From Sphingosinicella sp. (GTDB lineage Bacteria; Pseudomonadota; Alphaproteobacteria; Sphingomonadales; Sphingomonadaceae), in NCBI GenBank assembly GCA_013816585.1, contig JACDEE010000009.1, positions 58,456-122,455 on the forward strand: a DNA stretch of 64,000 bases. The letters run 5' to 3'. Positions 7,438 to 16,149 of this stretch are shown here, one piece after another. Each line of letters opens with the position of its first letter. Position 1 is the stretch's first letter. The translations under genes were made by a program, and so were the position numbers. The notes beneath the pieces were generated by a model. That model had not been told where the DNA came from. It made no database searches and worked only from the letters and a program-made list of their open reading frames with translations.

Positions 7438-9756
7438 TCAGGCGGTGAGCTTGGCGCGGCCGCCCTGCACCAATGCGGTCGCATCCTCGAAGCTCATCGG
7501 GCGTCCGAACAGATAGCCCTGTATCTGGTGGCAGCCGAGATCGCGCATGCGAACGAAATCCTCGTGGGTCTCGACGCCCTCGGCCGTTACCGTCATCCGG
7601 AAGCTCTTGGCGAGCGCGACGATCGACTGGATGATCGAGACCGTTTCCGGGCTCTTGGCCGCTTCACGGACGAACGATCCATCGATCTTCAATTTGTGGA
7701 ATACGGCCTTGTTCAGATAGCCGAGCGACGAATAACCGGTGCCGAAATCGTCGAGAGCAATGCCGAGGCCCAAAGCGCGAAGCCGCTTCAACACCTCCAG
7801 CGCGTCGGCGGCATCGCCCAGGAACACGCTTTCGGTGACCTCGATCTCGATCCGGCTGGCCGGCAATTTATATTTGGCGAGCGCTTCCCGGACCGTGCCG
7901 GGGAAGGAATGCGAGACCAACTGGCGCGCCGAGGCGTTGACTGCGACCGTCAAATCGCCGGGCCATAAAGCCGCGGCGCGGCAGGCTTCGCGTATCACCC
8001 AATCGCCGAGCGGGATGATCAGCCCGGTATCCTCAGCCAGCGGAATGAATTCGAGCGGCGAGACAACGCCGCGCGTCGGATGGTGCCAACGGATCAGGGC
8101 CTCGAAGCCCATCAGAATTTGGGTCGAGGCATTGACCAAAGGCTGGTAGAGCAAACGGAACTGCCCCGCCTTGATGCCGTCCCGCATGTCGCGCTCCATC
8201 TGCTGGCGGTCTTCGGCCTCATTCTGCATGTCGGCGTTGAAATGGCAGAATTTGCCGCGCCCCTGCGCCTTGGCCTGGTACAAGGCCAGATCGGCTTTCT
8301 GGATGAGGTCGTCGACGCTCTGCCCGTCAACCGGGCCAAGCGCGCATCCGATGCTGACCCCGATACGGATTTCGGTCCGGTCGATCGAGAAAGGTTCGGC
8401 GATGGCCGAGATGATCCGGCGGGCGAGATCGTCGACCGTGTTGCGGTCGCTGACGTCGCATACCACCACCGCAAATTCGTCGCCGCCCATCCGGCCGACA
8501 TAGCCATTGTCGCCAACCTCCTTGACCAGCCGGCTTCCCACCCCCTTCAGCACCAAATCGCCCTTGGGATGGCCGAACGTGTCGTTGACCGGCTTGAAAG
8601 CGTCCAGATCGAGGAACAGGATCGCGCAGGGCGCCGACCCCCGCGCCTGCGCGCGCGACAAGGCGTCGCCGAGCAGCTGGCGGACACGGCCGCGATTGGG
8701 AAGGCCCGAAAGCACATCGATATTGGCGAGATTGGTTAGCCGTTCCTGCGTCTTGCGCGCTTCGGTGATATCCGTGCCGACGCCGCGATAGCCCTGGAAA
8801 TGCCCCGCCATGTCGATGATCGGGTCGCCGGCGAGACTGATCCAGCGCGTTCCCTGTCCGGTCCTTATCTCCATTTCGAGGTGCGGGAAGGCCTGGCGTG
8901 ACAGCAGGGCCTGGCCCAACAGGCCGTTCCCGCCAAGCGCGCCTGGAAGCGAATGGCCCAACAATTGCTTGTTCGATCGGCCCAGCAACGCGGTCATCCG
9001 GGGCGATATATAAACCACCCGATTGTCGGAATCGACCTGCCAGAGCCAGCCGACACCATGTTCTTCATATTCGCGGAGCAGCAACCGGACCGATTCCGCG
9101 TCAGCGCTGACCTTCGCAGTGCGGTCTAGCTGACCATAGGTCCAGCGGGTGATCCGTGCGACGGAATAGACCGCCACGGCGGCCACTCCCACAAAGGTGA
9201 GGCCAAGCGTCAAATGCAGCGACTGGCCGCCAAGGAAAAAAGCGACGCAGAAGGCCGCGGTCAGCGTCGCGGCCCAGGCCATGGCGGCGGCCGGAAAAGC
9301 GGCGAGCGCCAGCGCGGTCATGATCATGGCGCCCATCGCCCCGCCGATCACCACCTGAACTTCGGGCACCTGCGTGGCAAAGGCATAGACGGGGAGCGAG
9401 CTCCACAGCCCGGCAAGGCCCACCGCTTCGGCCACCGGTAGCCATTTGCCGCCAAGGCGTGGAGCGCTGGAGGAGGCATCCTGCAACACGCGGCGGCACA
9501 CGGCCAGATTAGCGCCGCCGACCCCTACCAGCCAGGGTACGATGAACAGGAACGAGAGATGACCGAACATGGCCCAGCCGACGAGCAAAGCGGAGGCGAT
9601 ATTGGCGACCGCAAAGAAAGGCGCGAATAGCGCGCGCGTCCGCGCCTGGCCGCTATAGAGATGGGCACCCCGCAAGCGCTGGTTGGCGGTGTCCGCCCCC
9701 ACCGCGTCTTCGCTATCCTTCAGGATTTCGTCCGTGTGAAGTTTGGCTTGATACAT
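7438..9756 (-). CDS. Membrane PAS-GGDEF-EAL protein (c-di-GMP synthesis and breakdown)
   Basis: A 772-residue dual-domain cyclic-di-GMP enzyme. The N-terminal third (about 42-205) holds roughly five to six membrane helices, followed by a PAS domain (about 225-335). The GGDEF motif is intact at 424-428, but the inhibitory RxxD site expected five residues earlier is absent, so product inhibition is unlikely. The EAL domain keeps catalytic residues: EAL at 552-554, VNAS Asn 607, EVTES, the DDFGTGYS loop (Asp 669-670) and KID (Lys 690), with QGYLFGRP at the end. Both activities therefore look possible. The leader forms a hairpin that buries the ribosome-binding site. Confidence 0.95.
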   Translation of the reverse strand: MYQAKLHTDEILKDSEDAVGADTANQRLRGAHLYSGQARTRALFAPFFAVANIASALLVGWAMFGHLSFLFIVPWLVGVGGANLAVCRRVLQDASSSAPRLGGKWLPVAEAVGLAGLWSSLPVYAFATQVPEVQVVIGGAMGAMIMTALALAAFPAAAMAWAATLTAAFCVAFFLGGQSLHLTLGLTFVGVAAVAVYSVARITRWTYGQLDRTAKVSADAESVRLLLREYEEHGVGWLWQVDSDNRVVYISPRMTALLGRSNKQLLGHSLPGALGGNGLLGQALLSRQAFPHLEMEIRTGQGTRWISLAGDPIIDMAGHFQGYRGVGTDITEARKTQERLTNLANIDVLSGLPNRGRVRQLLGDALSRAQARGSAPCAILFLDLDAFKPVNDTFGHPKGDLVLKGVGSRLVKEVGDNGYVGRMGGDEFAVVVCDVSDRNTVDDLARRIISAIAEPFSIDRTEIRIGVSIGCALGPVDGQSVDDLIQKADLALYQAKAQGRGKFCHFNADMQNEAEDRQQMERDMRDGIKAGQFRLLYQPLVNASTQILMGFEALIRWHHPTRGVVSPLEFIPLAEDTGLIIPLGDWVIREACRAAALWPGDLTVAVNASARQLVSHSFPGTVREALAKYKLPASRIEIEVTESVFLGDAADALEVLKRLRALGLGIALDDFGTGYSSLGYLNKAVFHKLKIDGSFVREAAKSPETVSIIQSIVALAKSFRMTVTAEGVETHEDFVRMRDLGCHQIQGYLFGRPMSFEDATALVQGGRAKLTA

Positions 9757-9968
9757 TTGCGTCCATCAAAAGGGCCGTAAACCGCCGTGGTAGCGGCAGA
9801 GCCTTGATGGACCGTTAAAGAAGTAGCGAACTGGGCCGAATGCGTAAAATTCGGCTAAATCATCTATCTAATTGAACCATAACGAAAATATCAAATTGAT
9901 GGCATCGGCACGCAAAAATATATGCGTTTCCGACGCCTCATTCCGTTAACCTTATCGCCGCGGCCGGC
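9757..9968 (-). promoter_or_regulatory. Structured 5' leader and promoter region of the GGDEF-EAL gene
   Basis: On the minus strand the leader contains UCCAUCAA (from 9811) that pairs with UUGAUGGA (ending 9762), extended by GG/CC across a two-base bulge, with a GC-rich inner part. The right arm carries the only purine-rich site near the start, five bases before ATG 9756, so the helix should hide the ribosome-binding site. Upstream, 9850-9945 is strikingly AT-rich and probably contains the promoter. Confidence 0.5.
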
Positions 9969-11906
9969 TCAGCCGCCGCCATTCAGCAGCTTGTCCACCG
10001 AACCGCTGGTCACCGAATGATAGGTCGGCCTTGCCTTGGCGTAGATACGCTGTGCGATCGGCCGGCCCCAGGCGCCTTGAGCGACCAGGTCCTCATATAG
10101 AGGTGCGGCGAACTTGCGGCGGCCCATCGAGGTCAGGAAGCGATCGATCGCCGGCACGGCCGGATCGTAACGATTAGCGATGGCGAGCCGCAGCCAGGCA
10201 AACAATATTTCGCTATTGCCGGTGTTGGAGAGGCCTAAGGCGCGGTCGAGATCGGCGAGCCGCTCGGCCGGGAGGCTGCGCGGCAACGCATTCAGGAAGC
10301 GTACCCGCTCGGCCGTGACCCAATCCGCAAAGCCGAGGCTCTCGGGTGCCGTCCCGGCAGCAGCAAAGCGCTGGGCGGCCTGGTCCACGCGCGCAAAGCG
10401 CGGCGATTGGGGCGCGATCGCATTGTCCGGAATGCCGGGCCGGAACACCCATTCGTCGATCTTCAAACTCCCTTCGAGCGCCTGGTCGCCCTTGATCAAA
10501 TTCTTGCGCAGGTCCGCCAGGAAGACATTGGTGGTCATCGGCTGGAAGGCAAAGCGGTCGAAATAGGAACGAAGATAGGCGTCGAACCGCTCGCGGCCGA
10601 CCTTGGCCTCGATCAGGCGCAGAAACGCCGCGCCCTTGTCATAGGGTACGCCGCTCATCCCCTCATCCGGGTCCTTGCCGGCGAGGTCGATGTGAAGGCG
10701 GCTGGCGGGCGAAGACATTCCGCCATCCAGGCCTTGTATCTCCTTGCCCAGATCCTCCCAGGCGAGCGCCTGTTCCATCACGGCACGGTCGCGGCCGTAA
10801 AGCGATTCCATGATCCGGTTCTCGAAATAGCTCGTGAAACCCTCGTTCAGCCAGAAATCGGACCAGGTAGCATTGGTGACCAGATTGCCCGACCAGCTAT
10901 GCGCCAGTTCATGCGCGATCAGGGAAACCAGGCTTCGGTCGCCGGCGATCATGGTCGGCGTAAGAAAGGTCAGCCGCGGATTTTCCATGCCGCCGAACGG
11001 GAAGGAAGGCGGAAGCACGATCATGTCGTACCGGCCCCAGCGATAGGGCCCGTAAAGCTTCTCGGCCGTCTCGACCATCTTCTCGGTGTCGGTGAGTTCG
11101 TTGGCCGCGGCCTTCAGCATCGAAGGTTCGGCATAGACACCGGTGCGCGGGCCAAGGCTCTGGAATTTGAGGTCCCCGACCGCGAGCGCGATCAGATAGG
11201 GCGCGACCGGCTTGTCCATCCGGAAACGATAGGCCTTGCCGCCCGGCGCGGCCTCGCCCTCCGGGGTCAGATCCTCGCCGCTCATCACGGCGCGGAGATC
11301 CTGGGGCACCACGATCCGGGCGTCCCAGGTCTGCCTTATGCCCGGACTGTCCTGGGTCGGGATCCAGCTGCGGTTGAGGATGGCCTCGCCCTGGCTGAAC
11401 AGAAACGGCCGTTTCTTGCCGGCGGTCTGCGCGGGGTCCAGCCATTGCAGCGCGCCGGATTGGGGCGCACTCTTATATTTGATCCGGATCTGCTTCGCGC
11501 CGCCCAGCTTGACGGTGAGCGGACTGCCCAGGATCGGATCCGCCTTCCCCATCTGCCATTGCAGTTTCTGTCCCTGGGGATTGACGATATCCTCGATCTC
11601 CAGCCCCTTGCTGTCGAGGATGATCTCGTCGCCGTCGCTTTGGGTCTCCAGATCGAGCGTCGCATAGCCTTCGAGGCGCTTGTCGCGGAAATTGGTGCCG
11701 AGGTTCAAGGCGACATGCTTCACGCGGGCAATTTCCGGCCTGGCGTAGGAATGAATATCCCGGGCGTCCTCGCTCGCCAGCACCGGCGCGGTCCTGGGTT
11801 CGGCCGCAGCGTCCGCGCCCGATTGACCATTTTGCTCCGGCGGCGGGTTGCACGCGGTAAGGGAAAGTGCGGCTGCGGCAAGAGCGGCGAGAGCAAGCTT
11901 GTACAC
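9969..11906 (-). CDS. M1-family zinc aminopeptidase, periplasmic lipoprotein
   Basis: Removes N-terminal residues from peptides. The 645-residue protein begins with a lipoprotein signal whose lipobox LTAC places the acylated Cys at 19. The substrate-binding GGMEN is at 305-309, the zinc motif HELAH at 332-336, and the third zinc ligand Glu 355 lies in NEGFTSYFE, so all catalytic elements are present. The M1 N-terminal beta domain spans about 60-240; the C-terminal helical part resembles leukotriene A4 hydrolase-type enzymes. The start is GTG 11906 with GAAGGA upstream. A very long open frame on the opposite strand is only a shadow of this gene. Confidence 0.94.
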   Translation of the reverse strand: MYKLALAALAAAALSLTACNPPPEQNGQSGADAAAEPRTAPVLASEDARDIHSYARPEIARVKHVALNLGTNFRDKRLEGYATLDLETQSDGDEIILDSKGLEIEDIVNPQGQKLQWQMGKADPILGSPLTVKLGGAKQIRIKYKSAPQSGALQWLDPAQTAGKKRPFLFSQGEAILNRSWIPTQDSPGIRQTWDARIVVPQDLRAVMSGEDLTPEGEAAPGGKAYRFRMDKPVAPYLIALAVGDLKFQSLGPRTGVYAEPSMLKAAANELTDTEKMVETAEKLYGPYRWGRYDMIVLPPSFPFGGMENPRLTFLTPTMIAGDRSLVSLIAHELAHSWSGNLVTNATWSDFWLNEGFTSYFENRIMESLYGRDRAVMEQALAWEDLGKEIQGLDGGMSSPASRLHIDLAGKDPDEGMSGVPYDKGAAFLRLIEAKVGRERFDAYLRSYFDRFAFQPMTTNVFLADLRKNLIKGDQALEGSLKIDEWVFRPGIPDNAIAPQSPRFARVDQAAQRFAAAGTAPESLGFADWVTAERVRFLNALPRSLPAERLADLDRALGLSNTGNSEILFAWLRLAIANRYDPAVPAIDRFLTSMGRRKFAAPLYEDLVAQGAWGRPIAQRIYAKARPTYHSVTSGSVDKLLNGGG

Positions 11907-12098
11907 GGCGGGGGATCCTTCGCGAAAGACCTGGAAGCGCGCGACGCTAGCCGCGCGGGATCGTTACGGCAAGGCGGCGCGGCGCGTCCGCTGCTCGTCT
12001 GGGCGGCGCGTCCGCTTATGGGCACGGCCCGGCTTCCTGGCGCGGAACGGCGATCCACCGGACCCGTTGAGCAAATACACCCCAAAAGGAGGATCAAG

Positions 12099-13136
12099 AT
12101 GGATATTTCCATGCAGCTTCATAACGATCACGCCGATCTTCGCGCGCTGGCGGAAGACATATTGAAGGCGGCCGACGGCGGCGACGTGGGCGGCCGCGAC
12201 AACCAGTTCGACCTGTACGACATCCAGGTGCGCCGCCATTTGGCCGTGATCGAAGACGTGTTCATTTCGCCGTTGAAGAAGGATCCGGGGGCGAGTGACA
12301 GCTGCGCCGACATCATGGTCCAGCACAAGTCATTGAGGCGCGAGCTTTCCGCGCTCGACCGGTCCGGCAAGGGCAGCCATGAATGGACTGCCGAATTCCG
12401 CAACTTTTCCGACCAATTCGAAGCCCTCTGCCGGCGCCACGAAGCGCTGCTGCAGCATGCTAGTCGCGTCTCCGGCGACGTTTCGGGTGAATATGAAAAG
12501 GCGAAGGCCCATCGCATGCGCGGCGGCCAGTGGAGCTGGAACCGGGTTCCCACCGGCAAGGCCGCGGCCGTCGCCGGCGCAGCCGCGGCGGTTGCCGGTG
12601 CGGCGCTGGCAGCCAGCTATTTCCGTTCAGGGCGCCGGTCGAATGGCCGCGCCGAGGATGATTTCGAGCTTCGCCTGGAGACCGATGAAAATCTCCGCCT
12701 CATTTCCTCCGCCAAGGTCGAAGGCACGCCCGTCATCGACCGCGACGGAGCCCGGATGGGCACCATCAGCAATTTCATGGTCGACAAATATACCGGCCGC
12801 GTCGGCTATGCCGTCATGAAATTCGGTGGCGGCATCAGCGGCGCGCTCCCAAGCTTTGGGGCAAACCTGTTCCCGCTCCCGTGGCCCGTTCTCGACTATG
12901 ACGAGAAAGAAGGCGGGTACATGCTGGATATCGCCAAGGAAGACATGGCCGACGCACCGCGCTTCGAGGCGAGTGCCGAACCGGAGTTCGGCCCCGAATA
13001 TCGGCGCGAAATCCTGGCTTTCTATCGGCCCTCGGGGAACGGTTCGTCCGGACGCTCGAACGCGTTCAGCAGCCGGTCGACGGCCAGTTCCGACAGCCAG
13101 CCAATGGCGAGCCCGACGCCCACATCGGTCGGATAA
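12099..13136 (+). CDS. Hemerythrin-like/PRC-barrel fusion protein
   Basis: Unknown role; domain content suggests binding of a metal or oxygen coupled to a barrel that often associates with membranes or ribosomes. The start is fixed by a near-perfect AAAGGAGG at 12085-12092. Residues 1-150 form a helical hemerythrin HHE-like domain with histidines in HNDH, RRHLAVIE, VQHKSL and RHEALLQH. An Ala-rich segment around 157-178 may be a membrane helix. A PRC-barrel follows at about 195-290 (VIDRDGARMGTISNFMVDKYTGRVGYAV). The last 38 residues are Ser-rich and low in complexity, and this part overlaps the opposite-strand PAP2 gene by 115 bases, so the natural end might be earlier or a frameshift may have extended it. 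Confidence 0.82.
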   Translation: MDISMQLHNDHADLRALAEDILKAADGGDVGGRDNQFDLYDIQVRRHLAVIEDVFISPLKKDPGASDSCADIMVQHKSLRRELSALDRSGKGSHEWTAEFRNFSDQFEALCRRHEALLQHASRVSGDVSGEYEKAKAHRMRGGQWSWNRVPTGKAAAVAGAAAAVAGAALAASYFRSGRRSNGRAEDDFELRLETDENLRLISSAKVEGTPVIDRDGARMGTISNFMVDKYTGRVGYAVMKFGGGISGALPSFGANLFPLPWPVLDYDEKEGGYMLDIAKEDMADAPRFEASAEPEFGPEYRREILAFYRPSGNGSSGRSNAFSSRSTASSDSQPMASPTPTSVG

Positions 13137-13621
13137 TGGGCCGAGCGGGGGATCTGGGTGATCGCAATCGCCCCGGCCCCCGCCAGCGCCGCCGCTTCAT
13201 GCTCGGGAAATTCCCGAGCATAAGCGCGCGCCACGGCGGCGGCACCCGCGCTGTGACCTGACGGAAAGCTGGTATGTTCCTTGTCGGTGCGGCGTCCGAG
13301 CCGCGGCAAATGATCAGGCCCCGAACGGGGCCGCGATCGATCGACCCGATCTTTCACGAAACCCTTGGCCAGGGTCGCCAGCGTATGTGCGGCGATCATT
13401 CTAACGCCGGCCCTCGCCAGGCGCTTGTTGGGACCAGCCAGGCCCGCTGCGATGACCGCGGCACATAAGACCCGCATCGGCGGCTGATCGCCGACTTCGG
13501 AAAGCCATCCGGCAATGCGTACTATTTCAGTTTGGGCATAAGGCGCCGCCGCCTCGGCCGCCGCTCCATCGGCGGCAATCACCGCTTTGGCCGCCTTTTT
13601 CATTTTTGGGGATTTCGCCAT
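13022..13621 (-). CDS. PAP2-superfamily phosphatase
   Basis: Acid-phosphatase-type enzyme likely acting on a lipid phosphate or phosphoryl ester. The three-part signature is present in 199 residues: K..VDRSRPR near 86-95, SFPSGHS with the PSGH histidine near 117-122, and the SR/H/D block PRSAHYPTD near 156-164. Hydrophobic helices surround these blocks, consistent with an integral membrane enzyme. It is convergent with the hemerythrin/PRC gene and its last 38 codons are antisense to that gene's end. No strong ribosome-binding site is visible before the ATG at 13621. Confidence 0.9.
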   Translation of the reverse strand: MAKSPKMKKAAKAVIAADGAAAEAAAPYAQTEIVRIAGWLSEVGDQPPMRVLCAAVIAAGLAGPNKRLARAGVRMIAAHTLATLAKGFVKDRVDRSRPRSGPDHLPRLGRRTDKEHTSFPSGHSAGAAAVARAYAREFPEHEAAALAGAGAIAITQIPRSAHYPTDVGVGLAIGWLSELAVDRLLNAFERPDEPFPEGR

Positions 13622-13667
13622 TCAGGCTGAACTGTCGGAAACGCCCAAGTTTCCCGAATGAAAAATA

Positions 13668-13705
13668 GGCGCCCCGGCTCTTGGGGACCGGGGCGCCATA
13701 GTTTC
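13668..13705 (-). terminator. Intrinsic terminator with ten-pair stem
   Basis: GGCGCCCCGG (13668-13677) pairs perfectly with CCGGGGCGCC (13688-13697) over a ten-base loop. On the minus strand the stem is followed by TATTTTT, so it would end transcripts coming from the small gene at 13846-14061. Confidence 0.75.
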
Positions 13706-13845
13706 TGAAGGGGAATGCTTCAGCTTTGCAAAGGAAATGCTTCCCGCTTCGATATGTTTCGGCTTTCCGGGCGGGGCTCGGCAAGCCGTGGCGCTACTCG
13801 GACGGGCTGCGGCCTATTTGACCGGTGCCGTCTTAACCAGCGCCT

Positions 13846-14061
13846 TCATTTGAACAGGCCGGTGCCGATTTTCTTGGGCGCCTTGCGCACGGCGGGTGCG
13901 CGGGCCGCAACCCGGGCGGCGGATTCGCCGACATTGGCGGCCAGTTTCAGATAGACGCCGCGCGCGCGACGGAGCCGACTCCGCTCGCCTTCGCTGGTAG
14001 CCGATTCAAGCTGGGCCAGCGCTTCCTTGGCCTTGGCTTCATATTCCGCTGCCGTACTCAT
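13846..14061 (-). CDS. Small charged helical protein of unknown function
   Basis: A 71-residue soluble protein, mostly one or two amphipathic helices (EYEAKAKEALAQLE..., ERSRLRRARGVYLKL) with a basic C-terminal tail rich in Ala, Arg and Lys. I do not recognise a named family, though similar short proteins occur in sphingomonads. Support for its reality: AAGGAAAA ribosome-binding site before ATG 14061, consistent codon use and an intrinsic terminator downstream. It lies 60 bases downstream of the Nudix gene on the same strand and could be the last gene of that transcript. Confidence 0.65.
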   Translation of the reverse strand: MSTAAEYEAKAKEALAQLESATSEGERSRLRRARGVYLKLAANVGESAARVAARAPAVRKAPKKIGTGLFK

Positions 14062-14121
14062 CGCTGTTTTCCTTTTCGAAATCTGGCGCGAGCGTGTGCG
14101 TTTTGCCTTCCAAGTGCAATT

Positions 14122-14667
14122 TTATTCGGCGGGATTCAGCAAAGAGGCCCCGAGCAACAGCAGCAATTTCACGTCGATCGCGACGCCCTGATTGCGCTTC
14201 CGGTCGATGAATGATTGGATCTCGGCAAGCGGAACGCGGTGGACCGCAATCTGTTCGCCTTCGACGCCGCCGCCCTCGCCGACCTTGATCAGGCCCTCGG
14301 CGCGAAGGAGCGAGAATCCTTCCGAAGACATTCCGGGCGACGCGTGAAAGCGGCCGAGGTCCACCATCCGCTCCGCCCGATAACCCGTTTCCTCCTCCAG
14401 CTCGCGCGTCGCCGCCTGCTTCACATCCTCGCCCGCTTCTTCATCGCCGACGAGACCGGCCGGAAGCTCAAGGGAACGCGCGCCCAGCGGTACGCGATAT
14501 TGTTCGACGAGGACGATATAGCCATCATCCGCAGCGATGATCACCGCCGCGCTGACATTGCGGGTACGGGACACATATTCCCAGGTCCCGTGCTGCACGA
14601 CCTTGATATATTTGCCTTCCCAGACTGTTTCGGCGCCGGGGTCCGCCTCCGGGGGGTCCGGGTTCAC
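14122..14667 (-). CDS. Nudix hydrolase, ADP-ribose pyrophosphatase type
   Basis: Hydrolyses a nucleoside diphosphate linked to another group, most likely ADP-ribose or an ADP-sugar. The complete Nudix box is visible, from the Gly of GDEEAGE through RELEEETGY, with spacing G-x5-E-x7-REUxEExGU. The preceding VEQYRVPLGARSLELPAG stretch is typical of the ADP-ribose/NudF group. Length is 181 residues. The GTG start at 14667 overlaps the stop of the TPM gene by four bases, so it is translationally coupled as the last gene of the lemA-TPM-TPM-Nudix operon. Confidence 0.92.
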   Translation of the reverse strand: MNPDPPEADPGAETVWEGKYIKVVQHGTWEYVSRTRNVSAAVIIAADDGYIVLVEQYRVPLGARSLELPAGLVGDEEAGEDVKQAATRELEEETGYRAERMVDLGRFHASPGMSSEGFSLLRAEGLIKVGEGGGVEGEQIAVHRVPLAEIQSFIDRKRNQGVAIDVKLLLLLGASLLNPAE

Positions 14668-15338
14668 AATTCGATCAGCCGGTCGGGAAGCTCATTGGTG
14701 TCGGCGCCCGTCTTGGGCAGGCATTGGGCCAGTAAGCGGCCAACCTGTTCGACCGCCTTGGCCATGCCCTCGCCGGGCCGGCCGGCTTTCACATTTTCGA
14801 CCAGCACCGCCATCGCATCGCCCCAGGCTTCGGAGTCCACCAGATCGTTGATCGCCTTGTCGGCCACGATTTCCGCACGATGTTCGATCAGCGACAGATA
14901 AAGCAGCACGCCGACCCGGCCGTGGGTGCGCTTTTCGGCTCCCACCTTGAACATCTGTACCGCGCGGCGGCGGACGCGGCGCGTCTTGGTCGTTCCAGGC
15001 GTCAAAGCCAGGCGCAGCGGCATGTAGGCCAGCGCGAACCGGACGATCAGGAATGCGAGGGCAAGCAGGGCGAATAGCAATAGCATGGCCGCCCCTTTGT
15101 CCAGCGCTCCATTCCATCCGAGGAAGGGCCTCGTCGCCCAGTCAATGCACGATGCCGGCACAAACGCGAGCGCGGCGGGAACGAGCAGCATGGCCAGCAC
15201 CGCATAATGGAGCCCGACATCGTGATAGCTGTCCGATTTTTCGGTGACGATGGTCACGATCTCCCCATCGCTCGACCGTTCGGCCTCGCTTACCGCCGCT
15301 GTGACCAGCGCATGATCGGCTTCGGTCAGATTCAGCAT
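14664..15338 (-). CDS. TPM-domain membrane protein, second copy
   Basis: A 224-residue protein with a split TPM domain (N-terminal LTEADHALVTAAVSEAERSSDGEIVTIV and C-terminal VGVLLYLSLIEHRAEIVAD.AI) and two membrane helices between them (about 46-64 and 83-102). TPM proteins are membrane-associated and poorly understood; some are linked to photosystem repair or LemA partners. Its ATG overlaps the stop of the preceding TPM gene by one base (TGATG), and another ATG two codons upstream is possible. The longer upstream frame is a shadow of the glycine-rich tail of its neighbour. Confidence 0.85.
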   Translation of the reverse strand: MLNLTEADHALVTAAVSEAERSSDGEIVTIVTEKSDSYHDVGLHYAVLAMLLVPAALAFVPASCIDWATRPFLGWNGALDKGAAMLLLFALLALAFLIVRFALAYMPLRLALTPGTTKTRRVRRRAVQMFKVGAEKRTHGRVGVLLYLSLIEHRAEIVADKAINDLVDSEAWGDAMAVLVENVKAGRPGEGMAKAVEQVGRLLAQCLPKTGADTNELPDRLIEL

Positions 15339-16141
15339 CACCATCCCCCCGATGCGCCGCCGCCGCCGAACGATCCGCCGCCGCCCGAAAAGCCGCCGAA
15401 GCCGCCTCCCCCGCTGCCGCCAAAGCCGCCAAATCCTCCGCCACCGCCGCCGCCCGATCCGGGACCCCAAAGGATGATCGGAAGGCCGCCGCCGCGCCGA
15501 TATTTGCGGCCGCGCCCTCGGCCCCTCAGCATCGGCAGGATCACGAACAGGAAGATGAAACCCCAGAAAATCAGCGGAAAGATGGAACCGCCATCCTGGC
15601 CGCTCCGCGCTTGTTCCTGCTGCTTCTGCTGCGCCGCGATCGCCCGCTGCTCCGCCTCTTCGGGGGGCGCCTGCAATTGCTGGATGATCGCGTCGGCGCC
15701 GGCATTGATTCCGCCCGGATAATCGCCTGCCTTGAATCTGGGGAGAACGGCCTGATTGACGATCACGCTCGACAGGGCATCGGTCAGGATCGGCTCCAGG
15801 CCATAGCCGACCTCGATCCGGACCTTGCGTTCGTTCGGCGCCACCAAAAGGATGGTGCCGTTATTCGCTTCGTCCTGACCGATCCCCCAGGACCGCCCGA
15901 GCTGATAGCCATAATCCTCTATCTCATAGCCCTGCAGATCGGGGACCGTCGCCACCACGAGCTGGCGGCTGCTCGCCTGTTCGAGAGCCTCCAGCTTGCG
16001 GTCCAGCGCCGCTTCATCGGCGGGAGAGAGAAGCCCGGCATTGTCGACCACGCGGCCCGTCAGCTTTGGAAAATCCTGGGCGGCGACGGGTGTGGCGAGG
16101 ACGAGCAGTGCCGGGAGCAAAAAAGTCCGAAACGCGATCAT
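15338..16141 (-). CDS. TPM-domain secreted/membrane protein with glycine-rich tail (YgcG-like)
   Basis: A 267-residue protein with a signal peptide (cleavage after ATPVAAQ, near 22), a TPM domain (about 30-150, including LTGRVVDNAGLLSP and ..RKVRIEVGYGLE..LTD), a Gln/Glu-rich coiled stretch, one membrane helix near 188-205 and an extremely Gly-rich C-terminus (GGGGFGGFGG repeats ending SGGW). This is the classical partner of LemA, found nine bases upstream. Function is unknown but the pair is widespread and probably acts in the cell envelope. Confidence 0.9.
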   Translation of the reverse strand: MIAFRTFLLPALLVLATPVAAQDFPKLTGRVVDNAGLLSPADEAALDRKLEALEQASSRQLVVATVPDLQGYEIEDYGYQLGRSWGIGQDEANNGTILLVAPNERKVRIEVGYGLEPILTDALSSVIVNQAVLPRFKAGDYPGGINAGADAIIQQLQAPPEEAEQRAIAAQQKQQEQARSGQDGGSIFPLIFWGFIFLFVILPMLRGRGRGRKYRRGGGLPIILWGPGSGGGGGGGFGGFGGSGGGGFGGFSGGGGSFGGGGASGGW

Positions 16142-16149
16142 GCCTTTGT

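Noticed and set aside
9757..9811. c-di-GMP-I riboswitch in the leader of the GGDEF-EAL gene
   Set aside because: The leader is structured, but the conserved riboswitch core (CACGCACAGGGCAAACC-type sequence) is missing on the correct strand.
10407..12098. Long plus-strand open frame continuous with the hemerythrin/PRC gene
   Set aside because: It runs opposite to the M1 aminopeptidase and has repetitive Arg/His/Gly content typical of antisense frames in GC-rich DNA. The real start of the downstream gene is fixed by AAAGGAGG at 12085-12092.
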